From Saccharothrix sp. (GTDB lineage: Bacteria; Actinomycetota; Actinomycetes; Mycobacteriales; Pseudonocardiaceae), in the NCBI RefSeq assembly GCF_031180885.1, contig NZ_JAPSLK010000010.1:62001-126000 (forward strand): a stretch of 64,000 nt of DNA, read 5' to 3'. A model generated the notes under the pieces. The model ran no database searches, was not told the DNA's origin, and was given only the letters and a program-made list of their open reading frames with translations. Within the stretch, counting starts at the first letter, position 1, and each line of letters opens with the position of its first letter. This document shows, piece after piece, positions 34,954-42,902 of this stretch. A program made the translations under genes and the position numbers.

Positions 34954-36497
34954 TGGACTTCGACTACGTCGTGGTCGGCGCGGGCTCGGCGGGTTGCGTG
35001 GTGGCGGCCCGCCTGTCCGAGGACCCCGGCACCACCGTCGCCCTCGTCGAGGCGGGCGGACCCGACGACGACCCGAACGTGCGGGTCCCGTTGGCCACGC
35101 CGGAGCTGTTCGGCACCGACCTGGACTGGAACCTCGCCACCACGCCGCAGCCGGGGCTGGCCGGGAGGTCCGTCACGTGGCCGCGCGGACGCGGCCTCGG
35201 CGGCTCGTCCACGATCAACTTCCAGATGTGGGTGCCCGGCCACGCCGACGACCTCGACACGTGGGCCGCCGGCCCGCTGTGGGGGAAGGAGGCGTTCGGG
35301 CCGTACTTCCGGCGCGTCGAGCGCTGGGCGGGAGAGCCGGACGCGGGCCGCACGCACGGCGTGGACGGACCGCTGTGGATCTCACCGCCGCGCGACCCCG
35401 ACCCCAGCTCGGCGGCGTTCGTGGAAGCCTGCGCCGAAGCGGGCCTGGGGCCCATCGACGGCGGCCTGGGCGGCTCGCCCGACTCGGGCGCCGCCCTCAC
35501 CCCGCTCACCCAGCGCGAGGGGCGACGGTGGAGCACCGCCGACGCCTACCTGCGCCCGGCGGCCGACCGGCCCAACCTGACCGTGCTCACCAACGCGCAG
35601 GTGCACGGGGTCGTGCTGCGGGACGGCCGGGCGACCGGCGTCCGACTGGCCGACGGCGTCCTCACCGCACGCCGCGAGGTCGTGGTCAGCGCGGGCGCGA
35701 TCGGGTCGCCGCACCTGCTCATGCTGTCCGGGATCGGCGACCCCGACCGGCTCGCCGCGGCCGGCGTCGAGCCCGAGGTCGCGCTGCCGGGCGTCGGCCA
35801 GGGCCTGCACGACCACCTCGTGGTCGACTTCGTGCTGCGGGCCAAGGGCGGCACCCGGTTCACCGACCTCGGACCGGACGCCCGGCGGCAGTACGACACC
35901 GACCGCACCGGCCCGTTCAGCTCCAACCTGGCCGAGGCGGTCGCGTTCTTGCGCGCCGACGGCGGGGACGGCCCGCCCGACCTGGAGCTGATCTGGGTGC
36001 CGGCGGCGTTCGACGCCGACGGCGCGCCGCTGGCCGGTCGCACCCTCGGCGTGGTGCTGCTGCAACCGCGCAGCCGCGGCCGGATCGACCTGGTCGACGC
36101 GAACCCCGCCACGCCGCCGCGGATCGACCCCGGCTACCTCACCGACCCGCGCGACCTGACCGCGTTCCTCGAAGGCGTGCGGTTCGCCCGCAAGGTCGCC
36201 GACGCGCGGGTGCTCGAGCCGCTGCTCGACGGCCCGCTCACGCCGTGGCCCGGCGACGACGAAGCGCTCGGCGCGTTCGTCCGCGAGCACGCCGAGACCG
36301 TGTTCCACCCCGTCGGCACCTGCCGCATGGGCACGGCGGAGGACTCCGTCGTCGACCCGCGGCTGAGGGTTCGGGGCGTGGCCGGGCTCCGGGTGGTCGA
36401 CGCGTCGGTGATCCCGCACGTGCCCCGCGGTCACACCCACGCCCACGCCGTCGCCGTCGGCGAACGCGGCGCCGAACTGATCAAGGAGGAGCAATGA
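34953..36497 (+). CDS. GMC-family FAD-dependent alcohol oxidoreductase
   Basis: This 514-residue protein has the N-terminal FAD motif VVVGAGSAGCVVAARLSED, the GMC signature PRGRGLGGSSTINFQMW, and the C-terminal active-site histidines in TVFHPVGTCRMG and HTHAHAVAVGE. The family (choline dehydrogenase, glucose oxidase) oxidises alcohols to aldehydes or ketones. Placed between a P450 and oxidative enzymes and downstream of an aminotransferase, it could turn an alcohol on the polyketide into the carbonyl that is transaminated. It overlaps the genes on both sides, so operon membership is certain. Confidence 0.92.
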   Translation: MDFDYVVVGAGSAGCVVAARLSEDPGTTVALVEAGGPDDDPNVRVPLATPELFGTDLDWNLATTPQPGLAGRSVTWPRGRGLGGSSTINFQMWVPGHADDLDTWAAGPLWGKEAFGPYFRRVERWAGEPDAGRTHGVDGPLWISPPRDPDPSSAAFVEACAEAGLGPIDGGLGGSPDSGAALTPLTQREGRRWSTADAYLRPAADRPNLTVLTNAQVHGVVLRDGRATGVRLADGVLTARREVVVSAGAIGSPHLLMLSGIGDPDRLAAAGVEPEVALPGVGQGLHDHLVVDFVLRAKGGTRFTDLGPDARRQYDTDRTGPFSSNLAEAVAFLRADGGDGPPDLELIWVPAAFDADGAPLAGRTLGVVLLQPRSRGRIDLVDANPATPPRIDPGYLTDPRDLTAFLEGVRFARKVADARVLEPLLDGPLTPWPGDDEALGAFVREHAETVFHPVGTCRMGTAEDSVVDPRLRVRGVAGLRVVDASVIPHVPRGHTHAHAVAVGERGAELIKEEQ

Positions 36498-37666
36498 CGA
36501 CGAGCGAGTTCACCGCCGTGCTCGAGGCCGTGGGGGAGATCGTGCCCACGCTGCGCGAGAACGGCCGGGCCTCGGAGGACAACCGCTGGATCGTGGACGA
36601 GAACGTCCACCTGCTGGAGAAGACCGGCGTGCTGCGCGCCGTGTCGCCCCGCCGCTACGGCGGCCTGGACCTGCCGCTCGCCGAGGCCGCCGAGATCATC
36701 AAGGAAGTCGCCTCGGGCTGCGGCTCCACCGGCTGGGTCGCCATGGTGTGGGTGTCCAACGCCTGGATCGCCACGCTCTACCCGGACAAGGCGCAGGACG
36801 AGATCTGGGCCGACGGCCCGTCCACGCGGATCTCCGGCGGCTTCACCCCGTCCGGCACGCTCACGCCCACCGAGGGCGGCTACACCCTCAGCGGCACCTG
36901 GCGGTTCAACTCCGGCTGCCGCGGCGCGGACTGGAACATGGCCGCCGCGATCCTGCACCGCCCGGACGGCACCGAGGAAGAGGCGATCGCCATCGTGCCG
37001 ATGAGCGAGTTCACCATCGCCGACGACTGGGACACCTTCGCCGCCGCCGGCACCGGCAGCGCCTCGTCCACGCTCGAGGACGTGTTCGTGCCCGAGCACC
37101 GCGTCGTGACGTTCGAGCAGGCCCTGATGGACAGCACCCCCGGTCGCGAGCACCTCGCGCCGGAGCGCCGCTACGGCCTGTTCCCGGTGGTCTTCACCGA
37201 GTGCGCGGCGGCCTGCGTCGGCATCGCGCGCGGCGCGATGGACCTGTTCCTGCAGCGCGTCCCGGGCCGTCCCATCACCTACACGTCGTGGACCGACCAG
37301 CGGCAGCACCCGCTGACCCAGGTCCAGGTCGCCACCGCGGCCAACAAGATCGCCGCGGCCGAGGGCCTGGCCCGGGGCTGGTGGCAGCTGCTCCAGGGCC
37401 GCGCCGACGAGGGCGGCACGTTGACCGCCGAGGAGCGGGCCGTGCTGCGCGGCGAGGCGGCGTTCGCCATCCAGCTGGCGAAGGAAGCCGTCGAGATCCT
37501 CTACGGCGCGAGCGGCGCGTCGGTGCTGCAGAAGTCCGTGCCGATGCAGCGGTTCTTCCGCGACATCGAGGGCTTCGCGCAGCACGCGCTGCTGTTGAAC
37601 ACCACCAACCTCGAAGTGCAGGGCCGCGTGCTGCTCGGGCTCGACCCCGACACCCCGTTCCTGTGA
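36494..37666 (+). CDS. Acyl-CoA dehydrogenase-fold flavin-dependent monooxygenase
   Basis: This 390-residue protein has the ACAD fold but resembles the HsaA/HpaB-like group D monooxygenases. Its middle domain reads LSGTWRFNSGCRGADW and [20 protein letters not shown]. It lacks a clear catalytic glutamate of true acyl-CoA dehydrogenases. Such enzymes use reduced FMN or FAD from a separate reductase to hydroxylate or N-oxygenate substrates. A matching flavin reductase is encoded at 40744. AAGGAGG precedes ATG 36494, which overlaps the GMC stop. A dehydrogenation role remains possible. Confidence 0.82.
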   Translation: MTTSEFTAVLEAVGEIVPTLRENGRASEDNRWIVDENVHLLEKTGVLRAVSPRRYGGLDLPLAEAAEIIKEVASGCGSTGWVAMVWVSNAWIATLYPDKAQDEIWADGPSTRISGGFTPSGTLTPTEGGYTLSGTWRFNSGCRGADWNMAAAILHRPDGTEEEAIAIVPMSEFTIADDWDTFAAAGTGSASSTLEDVFVPEHRVVTFEQALMDSTPGREHLAPERRYGLFPVVFTECAAACVGIARGAMDLFLQRVPGRPITYTSWTDQRQHPLTQVQVATAANKIAAAEGLARGWWQLLQGRADEGGTLTAEERAVLRGEAAFAIQLAKEAVEILYGASGASVLQKSVPMQRFFRDIEGFAQHALLLNTTNLEVQGRVLLGLDPDTPFL

Positions 37667-37770
37667 CGCGCGCCTGACCGTGCCCGGCACGACCCACCGG
37701 ACGCACCCCGACCGCGTCCACCGCCCCTTGCCAGTGCTCCGCCGCCGCGGACTGAGAAGAACGAGATGAG

Positions 37771-39207
37771 ATGACCGAGCCGAACCCTCCCCGACAGGGC
37801 GCTGTTGGCCGTCGCACACTGCTGAAGGCGCTGGGCGTCGGCGGCATCGCGGCGGCGGCCGGAGCCGCCGCCCGGACCGGCGCCGCCTCCGCCTCGACGT
37901 CGACCTCCCTCAACGACGTGATCGTGATCGGCGCCGGTTTCGCCGGCATCACCGCGGCCCGCGCCCTGCGCGCGCAGGGCGTGCGCGCCGTGGTGCTGGA
38001 GGCCCGTGACCGCATCGGCGGTCGCACGTGGACCACCACGTTCGCGGGCGAGCAGGTCGAGCTGGGCGGCCAGTGGCTGGCCGAGAGCCAGCCCCTGGCC
38101 GCCGCCGAGCTCCGCCGGTACAACATCCCCCTGATCAGCGACCCGGACTCCTTCCCCGACGTGGCGTACTACCCGGCCGCCGAAGGCCCGAGGGCGTTCG
38201 ACTTCCTCTCCGCCAACGACCACCTCGGCACGCTGCTGGCCAAGCTGTTCGACGGCACGCGGGACTACTTCCCGCGCCCGTACGAGCCGCTGTACGCCCG
38301 CGACCTCGTGACCGGGGTGGACAAGCTGTCCCTGGCCGCCCGGCTCGACCAGCTCGGTCTGTCCACACAGGACCGCCTGTGGCTGCAGGGCGTCACCGAC
38401 TCCTACTCCGGCGGCGACAGCCGCACCCGCGGCCTGACCAGCATGGCGCAGTGGTGGGCGCTCGGCGGCCACACCCACGCCGGCTGGGACGCCCAGGTCG
38501 CGACCCGCCCGCAGGGCGGCATGATCGGCCTGCTGCAGCGGATCCTCGCCGACGCCGCACCGGACCTGCGCCTGAACACCCCGGTGACGACGATCTCGGA
38601 CAACGGCCGCCAGGTCGACGTGACCACCCGGGACGGCCGGGTGCTGTCCGCCCGCGCGGTCATCGTGGCCGTCCCGGCGAACGTGTGGCGCACGCTGCGG
38701 TTCACCGCCGGCCTGCCCGCCGTGCACACGGCCGCCTCCCGCTTCGGGCTCGGCGTGCCGAACGTGGTCAAGTTCTGGTTCCGCACCACGGGCGACAACG
38801 GCCGCGTCTACGCGACCGGCAGGCCCGGCGACCCGGTGTCGCTGCTGCTGCCGCAGCGGGTGCTCGCCAACGGCGACGTCCTGTCCGTCGGCTTCGCCGA
38901 GGACCCGGCGCTCGACATCACCGACCGGGCCGCGGTGGAGGCGGCGATCCGGCGCATCGCGCCGGGCACCAAACTGCTGGAGCACGCGTACGGGCCGTGG
39001 GGCCGCGACCGGTACTCCCTGGGCGCCTGGGGCATGCGCGGCCCGAACCAGCTCGTCCACCTGCCCACCATCCAGCAGCCGCACGGGCGGCTGGCCTTCG
39101 CCACCGGCGACATCGCCTCCGGCTGGAACGGCGCGTACGTCGACGGCGCGATCGAGAGCGGCATGCGTGCCGCGCGGCAGGCTCTCGACCTCCTCCAGGC
39201 GGCGTGA
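37771..39207 (+). CDS. Tat-exported flavin amine oxidase
   Basis: This 478-residue protein begins with a twin-arginine signal (GRRTLLKALGVGGIAAAA, ending near residue 42). The FAD-binding VIVIGAGFAGITAARAL, EARDRIGGRTWT and ELGGQW motifs of monoamine/L-amino-acid oxidases follow. The C-terminal FAD motif is LAFATGDIASGWNGAYVDGA. It oxidises an amine to an imine, giving aldehyde and ammonia, outside the membrane. Export is unusual for a tailoring enzyme and suggests maturation of the product outside the cell. The start is ATG 37771, with GAAGAACGAG upstream; a 104-bp gap separates it from the ACAD-fold gene. Confidence 0.88.
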   Translation: MTEPNPPRQGAVGRRTLLKALGVGGIAAAAGAAARTGAASASTSTSLNDVIVIGAGFAGITAARALRAQGVRAVVLEARDRIGGRTWTTTFAGEQVELGGQWLAESQPLAAAELRRYNIPLISDPDSFPDVAYYPAAEGPRAFDFLSANDHLGTLLAKLFDGTRDYFPRPYEPLYARDLVTGVDKLSLAARLDQLGLSTQDRLWLQGVTDSYSGGDSRTRGLTSMAQWWALGGHTHAGWDAQVATRPQGGMIGLLQRILADAAPDLRLNTPVTTISDNGRQVDVTTRDGRVLSARAVIVAVPANVWRTLRFTAGLPAVHTAASRFGLGVPNVVKFWFRTTGDNGRVYATGRPGDPVSLLLPQRVLANGDVLSVGFAEDPALDITDRAAVEAAIRRIAPGTKLLEHAYGPWGRDRYSLGAWGMRGPNQLVHLPTIQQPHGRLAFATGDIASGWNGAYVDGAIESGMRAARQALDLLQAA

Positions 39208-39306
39208 GCGCGCCGAGAGCCGATGGAGAGGACCGCTCGCTACCGTCGGTGATGATCCCCACCGCGGTGCGGGTCGTGAGTTGAAGAACAGGAAAGAGGG
39301 AATCTC

Positions 39307-40056
39307 GTGAGCCGGTATGCCGGTAAGAAAGCAGTCATCTCCGGGGGCACGCACGGCATGGGCCTCGCCGTGGCGAAGGCGCTGCTGGCTGGTGGGGCCG
39401 AGGTCCTGATCACCGGGCGCGACGGCAAGAACCTGGAGGCGGCGCGTCAGGAACTGGGCGAGCGGGCGCACGTCGTCAGCTGCGACGTGAGCGACCTCGG
39501 CGACATCCGCGCGGTCGGCGAGGCCGTCGAGGAGAAGCTGGGTCGGATCGACCTGCTGCACGTCAACGCGGGCTACGCCAAGCTGGAGCCCCTGGAGGCG
39601 GTGACCGAGGAGACCTACGACCGGACGTTCGCGGTCAACACCAAGGGCGCGTTCTTCACCACGCAGGTCCTGGCACCGCTGGTGCGGGACGGCGGCGCGA
39701 TCGTGTACACCACGTCCATCGCGAACGTCGGCGGCACCGCCGGGATGAGCGTCTACGCGGGCGCGAAGTCGGCCGTGCGGTCGTTCGCGCAGGTGTTCGC
39801 GGCCGAGCTGGTGGGCCGCGGCATCCGGGTCAACGCGGTGAGCCCCGGCTTCATCGACACCCCGAGCATGGGCGTCGACGCCTCGGCGCAGGAGCGCCAG
39901 GAGTTCTCCGAGCTGGGTGACCAGATCACCCCGATGAAGCGGCACGGCACGCCGGAGGAGATCGCGGCGGCGGTGCTGTACCTCGGCTTCGAGGCCACCT
40001 TCACCACCGGTCAGGAACTGGTGGCCGACGGCGGTCTGACGGTCGTGTCGGCGTAA
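39307..40056 (+). CDS. Short-chain dehydrogenase/reductase
   Basis: This 249-residue classical SDR has the nucleotide motif ISGGTHGMGLAVAKAL (TGxxxGxG with Ser-Gly-Gly), NAGY, the catalytic Ser-Tyr-Lys set (TTSIANVGGTAGMSVYAGAK) and PGFIDTPS. It interconverts an alcohol and a ketone with NAD(P). GTG 39307 has a GAGGGA ribosome site. It is the last gene before a hairpin at 40073, so it ends the tailoring transcript. Confidence 0.92.
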   Translation: MSRYAGKKAVISGGTHGMGLAVAKALLAGGAEVLITGRDGKNLEAARQELGERAHVVSCDVSDLGDIRAVGEAVEEKLGRIDLLHVNAGYAKLEPLEAVTEETYDRTFAVNTKGAFFTTQVLAPLVRDGGAIVYTTSIANVGGTAGMSVYAGAKSAVRSFAQVFAAELVGRGIRVNAVSPGFIDTPSMGVDASAQERQEFSELGDQITPMKRHGTPEEIAAAVLYLGFEATFTTGQELVADGGLTVVSA

Positions 40057-40072
40057 CCCGCGCAGGGCAGTC

Positions 40073-40105
40073 AGGCCCGGTCGCCCTTCGCCGGCGGCCG
40101 GGCCT
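40073..40105 (+). terminator. Hairpin after the SDR gene
   Basis: A 13-bp stem with one G-U pair (40073-40085 with 40093-40105), a 7-nt loop, then TTTCG. It separates the tailoring operon from the NTF2-flavin reductase-carboxylase operon, which needs its own promoter. Confidence 0.7.
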
Positions 40106-40163
40106 TTCGCGCTTCCCGGCCCCGGCCCGCGCTCACGGACCGCTCACCGCTTTTCCCGGATCG

Positions 40164-40182
40164 GCCGATGAGCGGCCGGTTA
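40164..40182. promoter_or_regulatory. Putative regulator site upstream of the second operon
   Basis: Read on the minus strand this is TAACCGG-CCGC-TCATCGG-C, 17 of 19 identical to the site at 32002. It lies about 80 bp before the NTF2-like gene. A separate direct repeat (GCTCACG at 40131, GCTCACC at 40142, 11 bp apart) lies just upstream. Confidence 0.5.
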
Positions 40183-40262
40183 TTCCGCGATGGGCAGGTC
40201 GCGGGAACGGGCCGATAACGTCGGTGCCGGGCATTTGCCGCACTGCAGGAAAGGAATCGCCC

Positions 40263-40679
40263 ATGACCGCGCAGATCGACTTGCAGAACTTGGACCTGAC
40301 CGACGACCCCGATACCCAGAACGAGGTCTTCCTGGCCGCGTTCAACTCCGGCCAGGGCGCCATCTTCGACAGCCTCTACCGGGACGACTCCATTTCCAAC
40401 CTGTCCGGCGGACCGCTGACCGGCAAGGCCCGCACGGAGGCCATCATCGCGCTGCTGGCCACCAAGCCGAAGCTGAAGTCCAAGGTCAAGGCCAACTACA
40501 CGGCGGGCGACACGTCGTTGATCATCGTGGACTACGACCTGGAGATCACCAAGCCCGACGGCGGCAAGCAGCGCATCCTCGGCAAGTGCACGGACGTGCT
40601 GGTCCGCGGCGAGGACGGCAAGTGGGTGATGGCCGTCGACCGCCCGGTCGCCGACCGCGTCGAGGACATCCAGGGCTGA
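40263..40679 (+). CDS. SnoaL/NTF2-fold protein
   Basis: This 138-residue protein has the NTF2-like cone fold (FLAAFNSGQGAIFDSLYRDD, then TDVLVRGEDGKWVMAVDRP). Homologues in polyketide clusters act as cyclases, isomerases or dehydratases; others have no known activity. ATG 40263 follows GGAAAGGAAT. It heads an operon with flavin reductase and acyl-CoA carboxylase genes. A shorter paralogue lies at 47195 next to the second aminotransferase. Confidence 0.82.
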   Translation: MTAQIDLQNLDLTDDPDTQNEVFLAAFNSGQGAIFDSLYRDDSISNLSGGPLTGKARTEAIIALLATKPKLKSKVKANYTAGDTSLIIVDYDLEITKPDGGKQRILGKCTDVLVRGEDGKWVMAVDRPVADRVEDIQG

Positions 40680-40743
40680 GCCGCACGCGCGGGCCGCGTT
40701 GCCCGGCGCGGCCCGCGCCCTGCTCGCGGGAAGGACGTGTGCG

Positions 40744-41268
40744 ATGGAACTGGCACCCGAGCTGACCGGGGTGTCCCCGACCGAGATGCGCTCCACCCTG
40801 GCCCGCTTCGCCACCGGCGTCGTCGTGCTGACCGTCGGTGGCGAGCACATGCACGGGATGACCGCGAACGCGTTCAGCTCCGTGTCGTTGGACCCTCCGC
40901 TGGTGCTGTGCTGCGTGGCGCACACCGCGGTCATGCACGGCGCGATCACCGCGTCCGGGCACTTCGCCGCCTCGGTGCTGCACGGCGACCAGGAGGCCAG
41001 CGCCCGCTGGTTCGCCGCCCGCGACCGGCCGCTGGGCCCGGCCCAGTTCGAGCAGGTCGACTGGGCGCCCGGACCGGCCACCGGGGCGCCGGTGCTCGCC
41101 GGCTCGCTGGCCTGGCTGGAGTGCGAGCTGGCCGACGTCCACGAGGCGGGCGACCACTCCGTGTTCTTCGGCCGGGTGCTCGGCGCGGGCCGGGGCGACG
41201 GCCGGGCGGGGCTGGTGTTCCTCGACGGTGGCTTCTGGCAGGTCGACACGAGCGAAAGGCGACGATGA
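40744..41268 (+). CDS. Flavin reductase (HpaC-like)
   Basis: This 174-residue protein has the split-barrel FMN-binding fold of flavin reductase-like proteins (RSTLARFATGVVVLTV, GMTANAFSSVSLDPPLVL, ASVLHGDQEASARWFA). It reduces FMN or FAD with NAD(P)H for a two-component monooxygenase, most likely the ACAD-fold enzyme at 36494. ATG 40744 has GGAAGGA upstream. Its stop overlaps the carboxylase start (ATGA). Confidence 0.9.
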   Translation: MELAPELTGVSPTEMRSTLARFATGVVVLTVGGEHMHGMTANAFSSVSLDPPLVLCCVAHTAVMHGAITASGHFAASVLHGDQEASARWFAARDRPLGPAQFEQVDWAPGPATGAPVLAGSLAWLECELADVHEAGDHSVFFGRVLGAGRGDGRAGLVFLDGGFWQVDTSERRR

Positions 41269-42845
41269 GCATCTCCGAGATCGACATCCGGCCCGCCGTG
41301 CGCCCGACGCAGCCGCCGCCGCAGCACACCATGCGGGCGTTGCGCGACCGGCGCGACGAGCTGGCCCGACGCATCGCGCTGGGCGACCGGGTGGCGGTGG
41401 AGCGCCAGCACCGGCTGGGCAAGCGGACCGCGCGGGAACGGCTGGAGCTGCTGCTGGACCCCGGTTCGTTCGTCGAGGTCGACATGTACCGGCGGGGCAC
41501 GACCGGCGCGCACACCGATGGCGTGGTCGCGGGCTCCGGCACGGTGGACGGGCGGCGGGTGTTCGTCTACGCGCAGGACTTCACCATCTCCGGCGGGTCG
41601 CTGGGCGCGGGTCACGCCGAGAAGATCCACAAGGTCATGGACATGGCCGTGGCCACCGGGTCGCCGATCGTGGCGCTCAATGACAGCGGCGGCGCGCGCA
41701 TCCAGGAAGGCGTGATGGCGCTCAACGGCTACGGCGGCATCTTCCGCCGCCAGGTCGAGGCGTCCGGCATCATCCCGCAGATCAGCGTCGTCCTGGGTCC
41801 GTGCGCGGGCGGGGCGGCGTACTCGCCGGCGTTGGCCGACTTCACGTTCATGGTGCGCGAGACCGCGCAGATGTACCTGACCGGGCCGGACGTGGTGAAG
41901 GCGGTCAGCGGCGAGCGGGTGACGCACAACCAGCTCGGCGGCGCGGACGTGCACGGCTCGATGTCGGGCGTGGCGTCGTTCGTGCACGACGACGAGGAGA
42001 GCTGCCTGGCCGACGTGCGGTACCTGTTGTCGTTGCTGCCGTCGAACAACCTGGAGCCGCCGCCGTCGTACGAGCCACCGGAGGACGACGACGTGCGGCC
42101 CGAGCTGGCCTCGCTCGTGCCGGTGGAGCCGAGCAGGCCCTACGACATCCGGGGCGTGATCGCCGAGGTCGTGGACGACGGCGAGTTCCTGGAGGTGCAC
42201 GAGGGCTGGGCGGCCAACGTGGTGTGCGCGTTCGCCCGGGTCGGCGGCGGGGTCGTCGGCGTGGTCGGCAATCAGCCGCTGGTGCTGGCGGGCGTGCTGG
42301 ACACGGCGGCGTCGCAGAAGGCGGCCCGGTTCGTGCGGTTCTGCGACGCGTTCAACATCCCGCTGGTGACGCTGGTGGACGTGCCGGGCTTCCTGCCGGG
42401 CACCGACCAGGAGTACGGCGGGGCCATCCGGCACGGGGCCAAGCTGCTGTACGCCTACTGCGAGGCCTCGGTGCCGCGGGTGCAGGTGATCCTGCGCAAG
42501 GCGTACGGCGGCGCGTACATCGTGATGGACTCGCGGTCGATCGGCTGCGACCTGTCGTTGGCGTGGCCGACCAACGAGATCGCGGTGATGGGCGCGGAGG
42601 CGGCGGTGAACGTCGTCCACCGCAAGGAGCTGGCCGCCGCCGCGGACCCGGACGAGCTGCGGCAGGTGCTGGTGGCGCGGTACGTCGACGAGCTGGCGCA
42701 CCCGTACTACGCCGCTGAGCGCGGTCTGGTGGACGACGTCATCGACCCGGCGCAGACGCGTGTGGCGGTGCGGCGAGGGCTGGAGATGCTGCGCGACAAG
42801 CGCCGCCGCGGCCCGGCGCGCAAGCACGGCAACGTGCCGCTGTAG
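41265..42845 (+). CDS. Acyl-CoA carboxylase beta subunit (carboxyltransferase)
   Basis: This 526-residue carboxyltransferase of the PccB/AccD family has KRTARERLELLLDPGSF, NDSGGARIQEGV, and the two oxyanion loops SGGARIQ and PGFLPGTDQEYGG; GPCAGGAAYSPAL and AYGGAYIVM are diagnostic. It moves CO2 from biotin to acetyl- or propionyl-CoA. Inside a PKS cluster it probably raises the malonyl-CoA supply, as all visible ATs look malonyl-specific. No alpha (biotin carboxylase) or epsilon subunit is nearby, so it must use a chromosomal alpha subunit. Confidence 0.92.
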   Translation: MSISEIDIRPAVRPTQPPPQHTMRALRDRRDELARRIALGDRVAVERQHRLGKRTARERLELLLDPGSFVEVDMYRRGTTGAHTDGVVAGSGTVDGRRVFVYAQDFTISGGSLGAGHAEKIHKVMDMAVATGSPIVALNDSGGARIQEGVMALNGYGGIFRRQVEASGIIPQISVVLGPCAGGAAYSPALADFTFMVRETAQMYLTGPDVVKAVSGERVTHNQLGGADVHGSMSGVASFVHDDEESCLADVRYLLSLLPSNNLEPPPSYEPPEDDDVRPELASLVPVEPSRPYDIRGVIAEVVDDGEFLEVHEGWAANVVCAFARVGGGVVGVVGNQPLVLAGVLDTAASQKAARFVRFCDAFNIPLVTLVDVPGFLPGTDQEYGGAIRHGAKLLYAYCEASVPRVQVILRKAYGGAYIVMDSRSIGCDLSLAWPTNEIAVMGAEAAVNVVHRKELAAAADPDELRQVLVARYVDELAHPYYAAERGLVDDVIDPAQTRVAVRRGLEMLRDKRRRGPARKHGNVPL

Positions 42846-42852
42846 TCGGTTG

Positions 42853-42896
42853 GGCGGCTGGGGTCGTCGGGCGGCGCGCCGGCGACCCCAGCCGCC
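42853..42896. terminator. Bidirectional hairpin
   Basis: Perfect 14-bp arms 42853-42866 and 42883-42896 in the 57-bp gap between the convergent carboxylase and LRV-protein genes. Confidence 0.8.
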
Positions 42897-42902
42897 GACC
42901 GG

